Shown piece after piece: positions 43,504 through 54,894 of a stretch of 64,000 nucleotides of DNA (the first letter of the stretch is position 1; each line of letters opens with the position of its first letter). Location: assembly GCA_963169105.1 (NCBI GenBank), contig OY720636.1, forward strand, positions 68,064,123-68,128,122, read 5' to 3'. The stretch comes from Ceriagrion tenellum (lineage: Eukaryota > Arthropoda > Insecta > Odonata > Coenagrionidae). The notes under the pieces are model-generated. The model was given only the letters and a program-made list of their open reading frames with translations, made no database searches and was not told where the DNA came from. The position numbers were made by a program, and so were the translations under genes.

Positions 43504-44150
43504 CATTCTACATCTACTTAATACCCTGCAAGGGGGTAGTAGGTCACCAGCCGTGTAAAGGTGGAAGTTTTTGGAGATGAAATGGTGACACGAATTATAG
43601 GAGTGTATTTAGTGGAGCTCAGTATTTATTGTGGTCGCTTATTGCGCGCGGAAAGAACGAGTTTTTGTGCTCATATATTCGGAATTGTATCTCTCTTATT
43701 TTGTTGCATCTGTCAGACCTAGAGATGTAGTGGGGAGTCATGATAATATTCTCTGTGTCGCTCTGAAAAATATCAGTTCTGAATTTCTCAAGCAACCTAA
43801 CGTGCAGCCTCCGAGTCGCTAAGGGCTCTCACCTTAATCCCTGTAAAAATTGTGAGACTCTATATGTTTGCTAGTAGCAGTTTTTAACGAAGCATGCTGC
43901 TTTCCTTTATATTTTATTAATTTCTTTTCTGTTAAAGCTTTATGACCAGGGTCCTATATGCTCACGGCGTATTCGAGATGAGGCCTAACCAGAGCGAAGT
44001 AGAATCTCTCTTTGACTTTTTCATCCGAGGATCTTCCTATTATACGTTTAACAAAACCTAGTTTCTTTAATTCTGTGCCACATATGTTTTGTATGTGTAA
44101 TCCCCAATATATATCAGAAGTTGAGATAGGTCCAAGATTTACCTGTACTC
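43504..44150 (-). pseudogene. LINE family A copy A8
   Basis: The minus strand from about 44075 reads LKKLGFVKRIIGRSSDEKVK, then FYFALVRPHLEY. This is the best preserved version of the end of the RT domain in this family. The rest runs through the C-terminal block to a CTACATCTACTTAATACC (+) tail at 43507. Upstream of 44075 the LINE sequence continues briefly (AACATATGTGGCAC on the minus strand), so this copy has the normal ORF at the position where A2, A3 and A6 carry the unrelated module. Stops elsewhere. Confidence 0.75.
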
Positions 44151-44194
44151 GAAGATTTTGTTTATTCCCCGCAGAGTAGGGTTTGCCATTTGCG

Positions 44195-44290
44195 TGATGA
44201 CTTTCGCAGGAAGAGAACTGTGGTGCATTGCTGATGCAAGCCCGCCGTCTTCATTAATCCTAATTTTCCTATCGCGCTTGTGGAATAACT
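44195..44290 (+). repeat. repeat family G, fragment (G5)
   Basis: AAGCCCGCCGTCTTCATTAA, then CCTAATTTTCCTATCGCGCT, matches the AGCCAGTCCGCCAACTTCCT region of G2. Confidence 0.5.
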
Positions 44291-44370
44291 CACTTTAACC
44301 TAATTAAATTTATTTAACAGAAAATTTTTTCGTCCATGAAATGAACGAAGCACGAAGGAAAACTGCATGC

Positions 44371-44606
44371 TTCTGAGTCTGACAGATGCAATAAAAGAAG
44401 AGAGATACACTGTCGAACAGATGGGTACAAAAACTCGTTCTTTCTGTGAACAATAAGCGACCACAATAAAAATTAAGCTCCACTAAAAACACTCCTATAA
44501 TTCATGTCACTATTTCATCTCCAAAAAACTTACACGGCTGGTGACCTAATACCCCCTGCCTAACGCCCATGCGGCGGCTCGCGGGGCATTATGTAGATGT
44601 AGATGT
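44371..44606 (+). pseudogene. LINE family A copy A9, 3' end
   Basis: The mirror image of A7: GGGTACAAAAACTCGTTCTT at 44425, then CTGGTGACCTAATACCCCCT and the tail ATGTAGATGTAGATGT at 44590. Non-coding. Confidence 0.75.
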
Positions 44607-45184
44607 TTGGTCAATAGCGGCAGCGAAAAAATAGACGGAGCGTTTGAGATAATGGAAGGCCTAGGTTTAGAGCCGCTAAAACTCGGTTGCTGCCAGCTAA
44701 TCTTAGATAACTTCAAGGATTTGGATCACATGTGGTTCAGGTAGACACGGACTGTAATGCCCATGGCAACAATGGTCAATATTAGAGGTGTTATTTTACC
44801 AGAGGTTGGACAAGTTTCCGCTCTGAGTGGAAGTGACTGGACACCATTAATAATGCGAGACGGCTCTGTGTTACACAGTAGCGAACGGGAGAAGACCACA
44901 TTTCCTCATTCGGTGATATTGTGATGGAAACTTCGCCAAAATGTTTACTGTAATTATGAGAGTGAAGACTGATGAGTCCATTAAAGTGTATGAAATGAGT
45001 ATTTCGGAGCCATTTCGTATTTTAGAGCTGTTTGAAAAGGCGCATATGTGACACTGCCCTTTGCTGCCTCTTATTTTGGGATTATTTGGTGATTTGAAGT
45101 TGGCTATCCGAACATTTTTGATTGCTCGGTTTGCTGAGTCCTTGACCGTATTATTTTCAGTGTAATATGCGTAAAAAGTGAAAA
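44607..45184. other. no recognisable feature
   Basis: Mixed composition with interrupted frames. No motif is recognised. Confidence 0.4.
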
Positions 45185-45262
45185 TGGGGCGGCGTAGTTA
45201 GGTCACAGATGTGACTCAAACTGTTTCTCCCCGGGTTCTAATCCCATGGTATTGTTTTCCTT
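45185..45262 (+). mobile_element. tRNA-like SINE head (weak)
   Basis: GGGGCGGCGTAGTTAGGTCA followed by a B-box-like GGGTTCTAATCCCATGG at 45234. Short and degraded. Confidence 0.4.
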
Positions 45263-45299
45263 TGCTAAGTGGTGAAGATGATGGGCCTCAAGTCAATAT

Positions 45300-45645
45300 C
45301 ATTGAGGAAGAGGGCGCTTGCTATGCTGGACAATCCTATAAGCTGAAGTCAGTCTACAATATTCGTTAACCTTCATTTTCCTTTAGCACTTGTGGGCTAA
45401 CGAACAAATTTTACAATTTTACTAAGTTGTTTCCATCGATAACTTACTATTAATTATCATGATCATACTTTTTTAGCATTCATTCTTCTTTTATAAAGTT
45501 TTTCATTAATATAAATTAGTAATTATCCGCATTCCCGATGAAAACTATTGTAAAAATCAAGTGAAAACCATAGTACTAACCAGAAATATAGGTTTTAAGA
45601 GCTACTTGCCTTAAATTTTAAAAATATGGTGGATATTCTTATTTT
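45300..45645 (+). repeat. repeat family G, copy G6
   Basis: GAGGGCGCTTGCTATGCTGG, AAGCTGAAGTCAGTC, CCATCGATAACTTACTA, CCGCATTCCCGATGAAAACT and GAGCTACTTGCCTTAAATTT follow in the same order as in G2 and G3. Confidence 0.65.
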
Positions 45646-45729
45646 ATGACTAATGTCAATTCATATCTTTGTTTATTGATTTTCTTGTATATTAATTTAA
45701 TTCTCATAATAATTTTAGTACCTCGATAG

Positions 45730-46290
45730 TATGACGACTACAGATATGTATTGCACTGAAAAATGGAGATAAAAAGAAGAATAGGGATGGCAAAGTAAGT
45801 ATTTAAAAAAGAAAAAGAAGCTCCACTCCGCGGACCAATGAACAGAGAACTAAGGAAGAGGTTAGAAAAGTGTTAGACGTGGAGAGCGGCATTATATGGT
45901 TCGGAAACTTGGACAATCGAGAAGAAAGATGATGAAAGACCGCAATCCCTAGAAATGTGTACATGGAGGAAGATGGAAAAAATAAATGGGAAAGATAAGG
46001 TGAAAAATGAGGAGGCGTTGAGGAGAGTAGGCGAAGAAATGACTGATGGAAACGATAAGAAGATTGAAGAGTAAGTGGATAGGACTTTGTTTGAGAAGTG
46101 ATTTTTTGCTAATGACACAAGTGGTGATGGGAGAGTAGAGAAGGGGAAGGAAAAGAGAGCAAATGTTGGATAATAACAAAGTAGAGAAGCAGAGGAAAAA
46201 TACGTAAAAACGTAGCAATTACCTGAAAGAATACTAGAGTGGAGGTGGAGTCTGTGAGGTAACCTGCCCATTACAGCAAAAAACATGAGT
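45730..46290 (+). pseudogene. LINE RT C-terminal remnant, badly decayed
   Basis: Frame-hopping on the + strand gives MNRELRKRL, LYGSETWTIEKKDDERPQSL (about 45893-45950), EMCTWRKMEKINGKDKVKNE and EALRRVGEE. This is the LYGSEtW ... lEm..wRrm pattern of LINE C-termini. Stops and frameshifts are frequent. The 3' end is near the TGATGATGAATCC at 46291. Confidence 0.65.
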
Positions 46291-46299
46291 GATGATGAA

Positions 46300-48116
46300 T
46301 CCTCACAGCCGCTGTCCTACTTTATAATGTATGTTGAAATTTATGTGAATTATTGTGCATGCCTAAAATAAATGATCTTTCTTAACATGAAATTCACTAC
46401 CATCCTTTCTCTCATTAGATTTCTCTTTCCTATCCCCTCATATCTTAATGGTTATTGCCATTAACACCCTCTGCCAAATGCTCCCCCTCGTAAGGTAGTC
46501 AACAAATCCAGGCTATAGACCTCAATGATAGAAATCCTCCGGACCAAGACTCACTTAAATAGTAGGAGATATTACAACCACAATTGCCTCTCGGTGCTTT
46601 TGTGTTCATTTGAACCCGAGATGCGAATCGAACAGCTGAGACTTTCTCCGTCGGCGAGACGCCTCTTGCATAAAAAGAGGTGTCAGCTAATTGACTCCTT
46701 TGGTGCACCGGGTTTAGAGCTCCAATTATAACGTTTTATTCAAAACCTAAGGCCGATAAAAACTTGCTTGGACCTTATTTCTTTCGTCAGTAGATGAACC
46801 CGGCGATAAAAGGATACCGTACCCTTAAGAAACTGCGAATTAGCTTATCTATCCTATTTTCGCATTGTCCGCTGGCCGTTAAGTCCACCCTTTTAAAATC
46901 GCTGTCACTTGAGCGTGTTAAATTCAACAGATGAGATAGGCTATTAGATAGTAAAAAAAAGTGAGAACTGATATCATTTCTGTGATCTCTTTGCGTGAGA
47001 TTTGGATGTGGGACATTTTTTGTGGCTATTGTTATATTTACAGTAACCACAACCCAACTGGTTGCGAGGAATTAATTTATTCAAAATTTCAGTTCTTAAA
47101 TTTCTTATTTCGTATTAGACTGAAACAGTTAATTTATTTATTTTAAATACGGAAAGCTACCCAATAACACTTATATTTAATTAATAATGCAGTAATATAA
47201 TACATATATCTATAATGTTCCATACAAATTACAAAAATTTAAAGTTCGTCATAATGATTTCTTTGAATATTTATAATATCTACGCATGACAAATGAGAAA
47301 AGCAACGGTTTCTGGAAGAATATTGTCCTCTTTAATTTTTCTAGCCAAAAGGCAGTTGCACACATAGTTTCTCTGAAGGAAAACACTTGAAATGTCTCGG
47401 TGTTACGAATTTCAAGAGCCGATACTCAAAGAGGTATTATTTTCCAAAGTTCTGGGAATGATAAATTTTGAAATATTTTGTGAAGAAAAAAATGTCACGT
47501 CTTACTTCCAGTATTCTCAAGCTCATAGCTTCATATAGGTACCTTTCTGTTCCTCTCCTAAATATAGCAAACTAATCAGTAAGAAACTAATCGGGAGAAC
47601 TCTGCCGTCCGCAAATGATACTCGTTATTGCGAGTTAAATATCATTATTTATAGGGATGTAGGTAAGTAAATTCTTCGGAATAAATAAATTGCAGGGAGG
47701 TCTCAAGGCTAAATGGAAATTCTTTGGAAAAGTTTAAAACTAAAGGAGAAAAAGTATTTAAAAATTGATGAGAACTTTTATGGCCTAGGCATTTTAACGC
47801 AATTTAGAAAAAACTGCTTGGAGAATAACCGAACCGAGGAAAAAATATTCGCACTTCAAATTTTTGCAATCAATATTAGGTACAATTCTTATTACGCCAA
47901 TCATTGTGATTGTACTTACATATATACTGTATGCATAACTAAATAAACGAGGGAATTTAGATGTAACTAATTGCGTATAGAGCAATTGGATGAGAGAAAT
48001 TCTGTTCATCCGAGTACTTGTTTGTCAGAGAACAGAAGAATAAAACAGATGTTATATTTTCTGATAAAGTTTCTAAAAATCTTGAAGGACCCTAGCTTAA
48101 CCCTTGGATAAAACAA
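46300..48116. other. no recognisable feature
   Basis: 1.8 kb of AT-rich DNA; ORFs up to 87 codons without motifs. A GGTTCAAATGAACAC on the minus strand near 46600 faintly recalls a B box but has no partner. Confidence 0.45.
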
Positions 48117-48675
48117 AAGGTAGTTAGAAAAAAAATATCATTTCTCACAGAAATCAATGAAGTTTGTCCTATTTTAAAGAAAAATATGTATACACTTCCA
48201 AAGATGCCAAAATATTAGCCCCCAACCGAATTAATTTTCGAGATTTTTGACAAAAACTACTCGCCCTTTTACATGGGAAACGTTCAGTTCTTGCACTCCA
48301 GAGAGACCTTATTTAAGAAATGAGGAATATCTAACTCCTTAATCACGACAAAAATAAAATGTGTGTAGTTTGTTCAATGTTTCATAAACTATTTTTTTTA
48401 ATTAATCATATCGTCACTGCAGTAGTTTGCTCTGAATCGCACAATCCTTCCGTTGTGGACTTTTAAAAGTACTGCGCGAAGAAAATGAGTCAAGTTTGGG
48501 AATTATTTGGGTATTTTTATACAATTACATAAAATTTCAGTCAGATAAAAGTATGTCATTGCATTAGTAATAATCCAATATTTACTTCATGCTTCCTGCA
48601 GCTGCTGAAATTAAAACACAATTCGAATATGGTCTCTCTTATGACTAGGGAGCTATCTCGTTTGAACTACCTTAA
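48117..48675 (-). mobile_element. family D element (copy D5), near full length
   Basis: The left end AAGGTAGTTAGAAAAAAAAT and the right end CTCGTTTGAACTACCTTAA. Interior blocks match D4 in reverse (CATCGTCACTGCAGTAGT-like, CCTTCCGTTGTGGA, GGTCTCTCTTATGACTAGGG). About 559 bases, as for D4. Confidence 0.7.
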
Positions 48676-48862
48676 ATAGTTTTTTTCACACCTGAGTTTT
48701 AATGGGTCAGTATTACTAGTATGATCTTACTCAAACTACTTTATCTTTTGTTAAATGAAAGTAATTTTGTCCCTTTTTTCCTTTTTTCACCACGAAGTCC
48801 TTGTTAGCTTTAAGTTCTATTAAATAATACAAGTTCTTTTTTAACTTTGTGGTATTCCATTG

Positions 48863-49245
48863 TAATATATCAGATGATTTAATGGTAACTTTTACAAAAA
48901 ACCACAACTTAAAAACACACACACACACACGACCCGGGTTTAGACGCTTGAGCGTCATCTTCAGGTGCTTTTTTAGGGTATTCAAAGTCTTATATATAGC
49001 TTGGAAGGAGGGGGGGATTTGTGAGGATTAGGGTGGTGTGGATGCGGGTTGGTCAGGAACAGTGATTGGCGGGGAGTTTAGCGGGGGAGGGGGGAGGGAA
49101 ATTCGGGAGGCGGCTGTGAGAAAGGAAGATGAGGAAGGTTGCAAATACTCATTGAAATCTTGAAACATTAACCCGGGTCGTGTGTGTGTGTGTTTTTAAG
49201 TTGTGGTTTTTTGTAAAAGTTACCATTAAATCATCTGATATATTA
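48863..49245. mobile_element. foldback element with ~77-base inverted arms
   Basis: Arms 48863-48940 and 49170-49245 are reverse complements except for one CA unit: TAATATATCAGATGATTTAA through a CA run to GACCCGGGTTTA. Beside the left arm, on the minus strand, lies CACCTGAAGATGACGCTCAA with TCTAAACCCGGG, a Penelope-type terminal motif. The 229-base spacer is G-rich at 49008-49130. This could be a Penelope-like end duplicated in inverted orientation. Confidence 0.7.
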
Positions 49246-49647
49246 AGTTCTATTAACAGAGAAAATATTCACACTTGTCCAACTCAAATCAACAACCTCA
49301 GCTAATGGGGATATTTTTGTTAAGGATTCTCCACAGCTCTGGTCAAATGGCATCATTCTATAGGAAAATTCCACGCGGAGAATTGCGTCATCCTAGCACG
49401 ACTCATGGTCCAAGCCCACGACTTTTAATTAGCCGGCGACTAATTTAAAACCTCGGCGACAATTCTAAACGAGGCGATTGCCCATTGATGCATGTTAAGT
49501 GGTCCGATTCGTGCGTTGGGTAGATAGCGTACAGGCACATCAATCCATGGGTCGTGGTTCGATGCTAGAGAGTTTTCAGCCCCATTGCCAGTACTAATTG
49601 GCTACCGATCGGAGTAAATTTCGAGTCTCGTTAACTTACCGAAGAAA
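49246..49647. other. spacer with a tRNA-like SINE relic
   Basis: 49490-49590 has an A-box-like GGTAGATAGCGTACAGGC and a B-box-like GGGTCGTGGTTCGATGC. The rest is unassigned. Confidence 0.35.
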
Positions 49648-49954
49648 TACCCTGCACGCCGCCGAATGGGCATATGGCAGTGGGTATTTGAACACCAGCC
49701 GTGTGTGAATGTTAAAAAGAGGTTTTGGGAGGTGTAATGGTGAAGTGTATAATGGGTGTGTTGTAAGTGGAACTCTGGTTTTATTATGGTCAATTATTGT
49801 GCGTGGGAAGAACAATTTTTGTATCTATCCGTTCGGCTATATATCTTACTAATTTAATCGCTTCTTTTGGATTTAGAGACGTAGAGTGACGTCAAAATGG
49901 TGCTCGCTGAGTTTCCCTGAAACACGCTTGTTCTGAAATTTTCAAGCAAACTAA

Positions 49955-50317
49955 AGCCCCGTTCACAACAACTTAACTTGGCTTAAGCTGTTCCCGAGTG
50001 CCAATCGGGGCCTAAAATTTCCAACCAATCACAGCAAGCCACTTTCAAAGTCGATGTTACAATCGATTGATGGGCCTTATTGATATCGTAATCCCCACTA
50101 CTTCCGCACTATCGATAGTAAACCAGGCCTTGCTATTTGCTAGAATTAAGAGAAAGTTGAGAAATGCTCAACTCCAAGACTACGCCGAGTCGAGTTAAGC
50201 CACTTTAAGTTGTTGTGAACCGGTGTGTTGCTTTCTCACGGACTCAACTCCTAAGTCGTGCCAAGTTAAGCCAAGTTAAGCCAAGTTAAGTCAAGTTAAA
50301 TTGTTGTGAACGGAGCT
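49955..50317. mobile_element. MITE with TAA target, nested in LINE A10
   Basis: TAA at 49952-49954 and 50318-50320. The ends AGCCCCGTTCACAACAA and (reverse complement) AGCTCCGTTCACAACAA continue with AACTTGGCTTA-like repeats. CCAAGTTAAG is repeated four times near the right end (50269-50299), and related GAGTTAAGCC motifs lie at about 50193. Removing it restores the A-family phrase AACTAAGCCTAGCA. Consistent with a Harbinger-type MITE. Confidence 0.75.
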
Positions 50318-50394
50318 TAAGCCTAGCACGTAGCCCCCGAGTCTCTAGCGGCTCCCAACCTAATCCCTCTATAATCTGGGAAACAGTTATGTTC

Positions 50395-50847
50395 GTTCGT
50401 TTCGATTAAATTTAGCGATAGCACGCAAATATTTTGCACGCAAAAATGAATAATCGAAATTTATTTCTCATTATTAAAGATTTTCCTCGGACATATTTTT
50501 TTAAACAAAAAATAGCTTGCATGAATTTTTCCTCGGGCAATTTATGTTACGTGAAGGAAGAAATATTAATCATCCGCATGTAAAGATGCGAATCCAATCC
50601 ATCTTTCATAATTTCGTGTGGTTGGCAATATTATTTTGTTTATGGCCACCTATTCATGCGTTGCCATACACTTGCAATTCGGTGAACGCATTTCGCCGTC
50701 TCGTGGCCATTATCCCGGGAGTCAGCGGCAGAAGAGCGTTCTAGCTAGCCGAAGTGAGGCGGCGGGTACGCATTATCACCGTAGACGGTGAGTGAACGAC
50801 GACTCGTCGCAACGGATAAATAGCGTTCGAGCAATCGGCCATGCGTT
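50395..50847. other. insert in LINE A10 of unknown origin
   Basis: About 450 bases replace a few bases of the A-family sequence between GTTATG and TTCGCTCGTATCAG. GC content rises at 50690-50840 (CGGCGGGTACG, GACGACTCGTCGC). It includes a 75-codon ORF (50517-50744) with no known motif. No inverted ends are seen. Imperfect GTTCGTTCGT / GTTCGCTCGT at the junctions could be a target duplication or host sequence. Confidence 0.45.
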
Positions 50848-51084
50848 CGCTCGTATCAGTTTTTAACAGGGCGCGCTGATTTTATTTGTGTTTTAATGAA
50901 TTTTCGGAATAAAATTTCCTATCCAGGGTCCCAAATACTTGCGGTGTATTCGAGGTGTGTCCTGACCAGAACGAAGTAGCACCGCTCTTTTACTTTTTCA
51001 TCCGATGACCATCCTATTACACGCTTTATTGATCCTAGTTTGGTAAATGCTGTGTACCTTCTCCACAATTTACCTTAAATTTAA

Positions 51085-51400
51085 TCCTTTTAGTGCGGTA
51101 TGACGTGATATCACGTCATACCTCTATGCTGGTGCTGATGACGTGATATCACGTCATGGTTGCCTCTATGCTGGTGCGGTATGACGTGATATCACGTCAT
51201 GGTTGCCTCTATGCTGGTGCGGTATGACGTGATATCGCGTCATGGTTGCCTCTATGCTGGTGCGGTATGACGTGATATCACGTCATGGGTACCGTAAGTG
51301 TTCCAGCTTTCACCAGGGGGCCTATTGCAGGTTCTCTAGTGAAAGCTGAAACACTCACGGTACCCATGACGTGATATAACGTCATACCGTACTCAAAGGG
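51085..51400. mobile_element. piggyBac-like MITE with amplified palindromic arm
   Basis: TTAA at 51081-51084; the right flank is TTAG (51401-51404), one change from TTAA. The right end read inward is CCCTTTGAGTACGGTATGAC and the left is TCCTTTTAGTGCGGTATGAC, the same family as 39012-39244. The left arm has five units starting at 51093, 51132, 51174, 51217 and 51260 (39-43 bases each). Each contains TGACGTGATATCACGTCA, a perfect 18-base palindrome (one unit has a G change). It splits the RT ORF of LINE A10. Confidence 0.85.
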
Positions 51401-51490
51401 TTAGGTAATTCCAAGGTATTTCACTCTTTCCAAGGACACTGTGATTTCTCCACCCACAGTGTAGATATGGAGTTGGCGTCATGACTTACA

Positions 51491-54094
51491 AAATAAGGGT
51501 AATGTGGTGAATTTACTAAGACTGTTCTAGCCTCCTCTTCTGGCACCACGAATAAACGTTGTTTAGGTCCGATGAATGAACTAAAGAGAGAACAACTTCC
51601 GATGGTTGGGAAATATTTTCCTTCGATAGTCGTTGAATCTGAGGAAAGAGGGTGAGAGCACATTAGGCACTTTGCTGTTAATGTTGAGAGGATGATGAGA
51701 CTTGATTACGGGAGAAGGGGGAGAATCTCACCGCAGTTTTTCATTTCCGTGATATTCGATCATTTTGAAATCTCGCCGTATTTTTAGGGAGGGAATATTA
51801 CTTAACCAACGAATACACAGCATCTTGAATTACGTGCTCTCATTATCATAGGGTCCAAACTAGAGGCGTATTGTACATAAGAAGTTAGTTACAAAAGTTT
51901 CAACCGCGTCTTTTTGCACAAACTTCTGTCAAATAGCCAATTCCCTCCAATTTAGAGCTGCAGGAGTAAAATTTGCAACTTTAAAATGACAAATACTTTT
52001 GCCATCTCCGTACTTGGAGTCCTCTATGTAACCAAAAAGTGAATGAAGATAGCATTACATATTTGATTATATAGGACTTCGAGTATTTGTTTAAAGAGAA
52101 TGTGCTAATTTTTTGTTACTTTCTCGTATAATTTGTGTAGGTTTCTATCACCTAGAAAAAATTCAAATTCACGAAAAATATAGGATAAAGCAACTGAAAC
52201 AAGAAACAAATGACTCAATTGAAAATAATCGAAGCCGTGAAGAAGGGAATGTACAGTTGCGAACGTTGGCGATGAGCTAATAAAGATCTTTTATTTGCCG
52301 AGACGAATCTCCCGAAGAAAAATGATTTATAAATATGTAAAAAAGTCCGACAAAGTTAGAGGATATCTGAATATTACGGTGTAGTTTTGGAATGAAATCA
52401 TTTTGTTGTCTGGGGTTGCTCCCCTTAAGACATCTAATTATTTATAAGACTTTACGTCGTTTTTACATAATTAGTGGTTTTACTGGGTTGTTATTGGATA
52501 ATTCTTCTTCCTATAACCAACATAAAGCCCATATCCCTATATATATTATTTATTGTTATATATATTATTCATATTTATTCTTCCTGTATATATTCCCATA
52601 TTCATATATTATTTAGACGATGCTTCTTGTGCATGAGACCCAAAGTGTATAATTTATTGACCTGTTTCATTATTTAATTCAAAAATCCTAAACACATCAA
52701 TGAAAAATATACGATCTTGGTTGTTTACTCAAGAGAGCCCTGATGATGTTTTCTTATAACTGTAATATTACTTGATACATGTACTGTAATTTTCAAATGC
52801 TGTATTTCCTTCATACGTATATATGTCAAAACTCATTCTGCAGACGATGTTAGCCATTAAATAGGTTCACCTTCATGGCTACCAAAAGTTACTCCCCGAT
52901 TTAACCAAAGATATTATGTTGTAAACATTCTTTGTCGGAGTAATAAAACATTGTTATCATCAAATGGTACTATGTTGGAAATTGTGTTTTATTTTGCAAT
53001 CCAAACTTATCTGAAGTACTAATAAACGGAAACATATTATTCTATGGCCTCTTCACATCCATAAGAGTCCCGGTCGTAGAGATAAGCCGTAGAAAAGTTG
53101 GAGATAATGTTTTGATCTTTCCCACCTCAAACGCATATCCGTGTACATAAAAGAGGAGAAATTAGACAGAGGTAGAAATAAATTAGTCACATGAAAGGGA
53201 GCGGCGAGAATGGAAAGAGAAGCACGATTTACGATGGAGCATACCCACCAATTTCACGCCCGCAGACACGTCTAAGGAAAACGAAAAGAGAATGAAGGAA
53301 AGGGAGGAAGAAAAGGAATAAAGCATAACAGAGAAAGAGGCTGGAACAAGATATAATAAAAAGTTGGGGGCCGAGAAGAAATGCGGCGGTGAAGGTTGGG
53401 TTCAATGATAGACCTCAGCAAATCTGTCGCTAGCCTACGTTTCAAAGCGTGATTATTAATTCAATGCTCCATATTGTGACTTCAAATATAATATAACAAT
53501 TATCTGTTTATCTGGAGCTTTCATATCAAATTTAAAAGCATCAGTTTTCCTTTGCCGACTTTCGAAATATATATTATTCCAATTGCAGGTCTGGAATGTT
53601 AAAATACTGGACATGAAGGTATTTTCTGAATAACACACAGTTATATATCAATAGTGTATCACACATATTCCAGTATCGTCTACGTCGGAAGCCAACATTT
53701 ACAAATTTAATTCCAAGGGAGACATAATTTTGTTATCCCACTCAATGAAAAAGCCACCATTTCATATATACAGCCCGCTTCATACACGTATGTTTGTATT
53801 ACAACAACAATGACAACGCTGACAATACACATAAAAAACACAAGAAATCAACATATCAATTTAATCCTGTCCTGTCCTTTGTGTCCTGAGTGTAAACATT
53901 TTAGCCCTGAGGATGGAATAAACTTTATTTCTAAACGTCAGCAAAGGAAAACTAACGTTATACTACTAACCTGAATTCTCAAAGGAAATTAATAATTATT
54001 AGTAATTTGTAATTACCCATCTGATTTCGTGGCCAAGTTATTCCTAATGATACATCAAGATCGAAATGAAAATTAATCACGAGAATATATAAGT
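51491..54094. other. long stretch with little to report
   Basis: Mostly AT-rich DNA. A plus-strand GCCCTGAGGATGGAATAAAC then TTTCTAAACGTC at 53902-53940 resembles a Penelope-type terminal motif. 53200-53400 is purine-rich. ORFs are short and unrecognised. Confidence 0.4.
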
Positions 54095-54640
54095 GTGAGA
54101 TTTTATATGGCACTGACAGCAAAGCTGGTCATTAGAAGTAGGAGGGCGCAACCTGTAGCAAGTAGGAAAATTAAATTAAGTACTTGGGTATTGGGTACTT
54201 GGCTGGAGGAAAATAGGCCAAGTGGCTCGGACGCAAGAAGGAAAATTGCAATAACGAAAGAAACGTTCGTCAATAGGAAATAGCCGATAACGGGAAGTTC
54301 TTGTAAATGTGTATAGAAAAGCAAGAGCAACAAAAGCGAAGAGCTTAGTACAAAGTATTGCGTACCATCTTGTAAAAACCTGGGCTCTGAGGAAAGAAGT
54401 CGAGGGAGGGCTGCAGGCGATGGAGATGTGGACGAGGAGGAGAGCGGAGGAATGCGGTTGGTGGAGAGAAAAACAAATGAGGAAGATTTTGGCACGATGG
54501 GCGGGGAGAGGAAACTTCTGGAGAAGATAGAAAGGAGGCAGTGTAGGTGGTAAGACGAGAAATGAGGCACGATGGTACGGTGAAGGCCCATGATAGAGGA
54601 GAGCACACTGGGAAGTCAAACGAAAAAGAAATGGTTTATT
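54095..54640 (+). pseudogene. LINE RT C-terminal remnant
   Basis: The + strand reads YLGTWLEENRPSGSDARRKI-like sequence (54181-54250, observed as LGTWLEENRPSGSDARRKI) and AITKETFVNRK. After a shift it reads LVQSIAYHLVKTWALRKEVE and MEMWTRRRAEECGWW. This equals the 'YLGs.iteDGr...eIr.RIa.AK.aF' through 'YGsEtW.lrk' and 'leaMEMW.wRRm' order of LINE C-termini. A 167-codon ORF on the opposite strand is its shadow. Degenerate and inactive. Confidence 0.65.
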
Positions 54641-54894
54641 GAACAGGATGCAAAAAGGTAGGAAGTTTGTCTTTGTAAGGTGAAAAAATAATTCGTGTAT
54701 GGAGTACGGGCTTCCGCCTCTGAGAGAAGAATTTTACTCTCCTCAGTGGTGGATGATGCAGGCAATATATCGTATAAACAGAGAGAGGACTGGGTGGCTT
54801 TAAATGGATGAAAGAGTTTCATCAATAAGCCTAAGGATATTGGTCGCGCGCTCACGTTAAATACATGAAGTTTAAGTGTCCAGAGGTTTCTCAT

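Larger units (their letters stand above)
49648..51490 (-). pseudogene. LINE family A copy A10, longest copy, with three inserts
   Basis: The 3' end lies near 49648 (ATACCCTGCACGCCGCC). Going upstream on the minus strand, the LINE sequence continues through 49954, then 50321-50394, then about 50848-51084, where it reads SSDEKVKERCYFVLV and RTHLEYTASIWDP. It continues beyond the MITE at about 51401-51475 with GGEITVSLERVKYLGIT. 'VkYLGVti' normally lies 40-60 residues before the 'LgfvkR' block in CR1/Jockey-type RT ORFs, so the two halves belong together and the MITE split the ORF. The inserts are at 49955-50317, about 50395-50847 and 51085-51400. Stops make the ORF defunct. Confidence 0.7.

Noticed and set aside
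45873..46286. 137-codon minus-strand ORF
   Set aside because: Shadow of the plus-strand LINE remnant; translation is Ser/Phe/Leu-rich from A/G-rich DNA.
46560..46700. tRNA-derived SINE on the minus strand
   Set aside because: Only a single B-box-like GGTTCAAATG; no A box at the right distance and no related copy.
51093..51288. CRISPR array
   Set aside because: The repeats are tandem and palindromic with no unique spacers, lie inside a TTAA MITE arm, and the genome is eukaryotic.
54103..54619. 167- and 147-codon minus-strand ORFs
   Set aside because: They are opposite-strand shadows of a degraded LINE RT fragment read on the plus strand.
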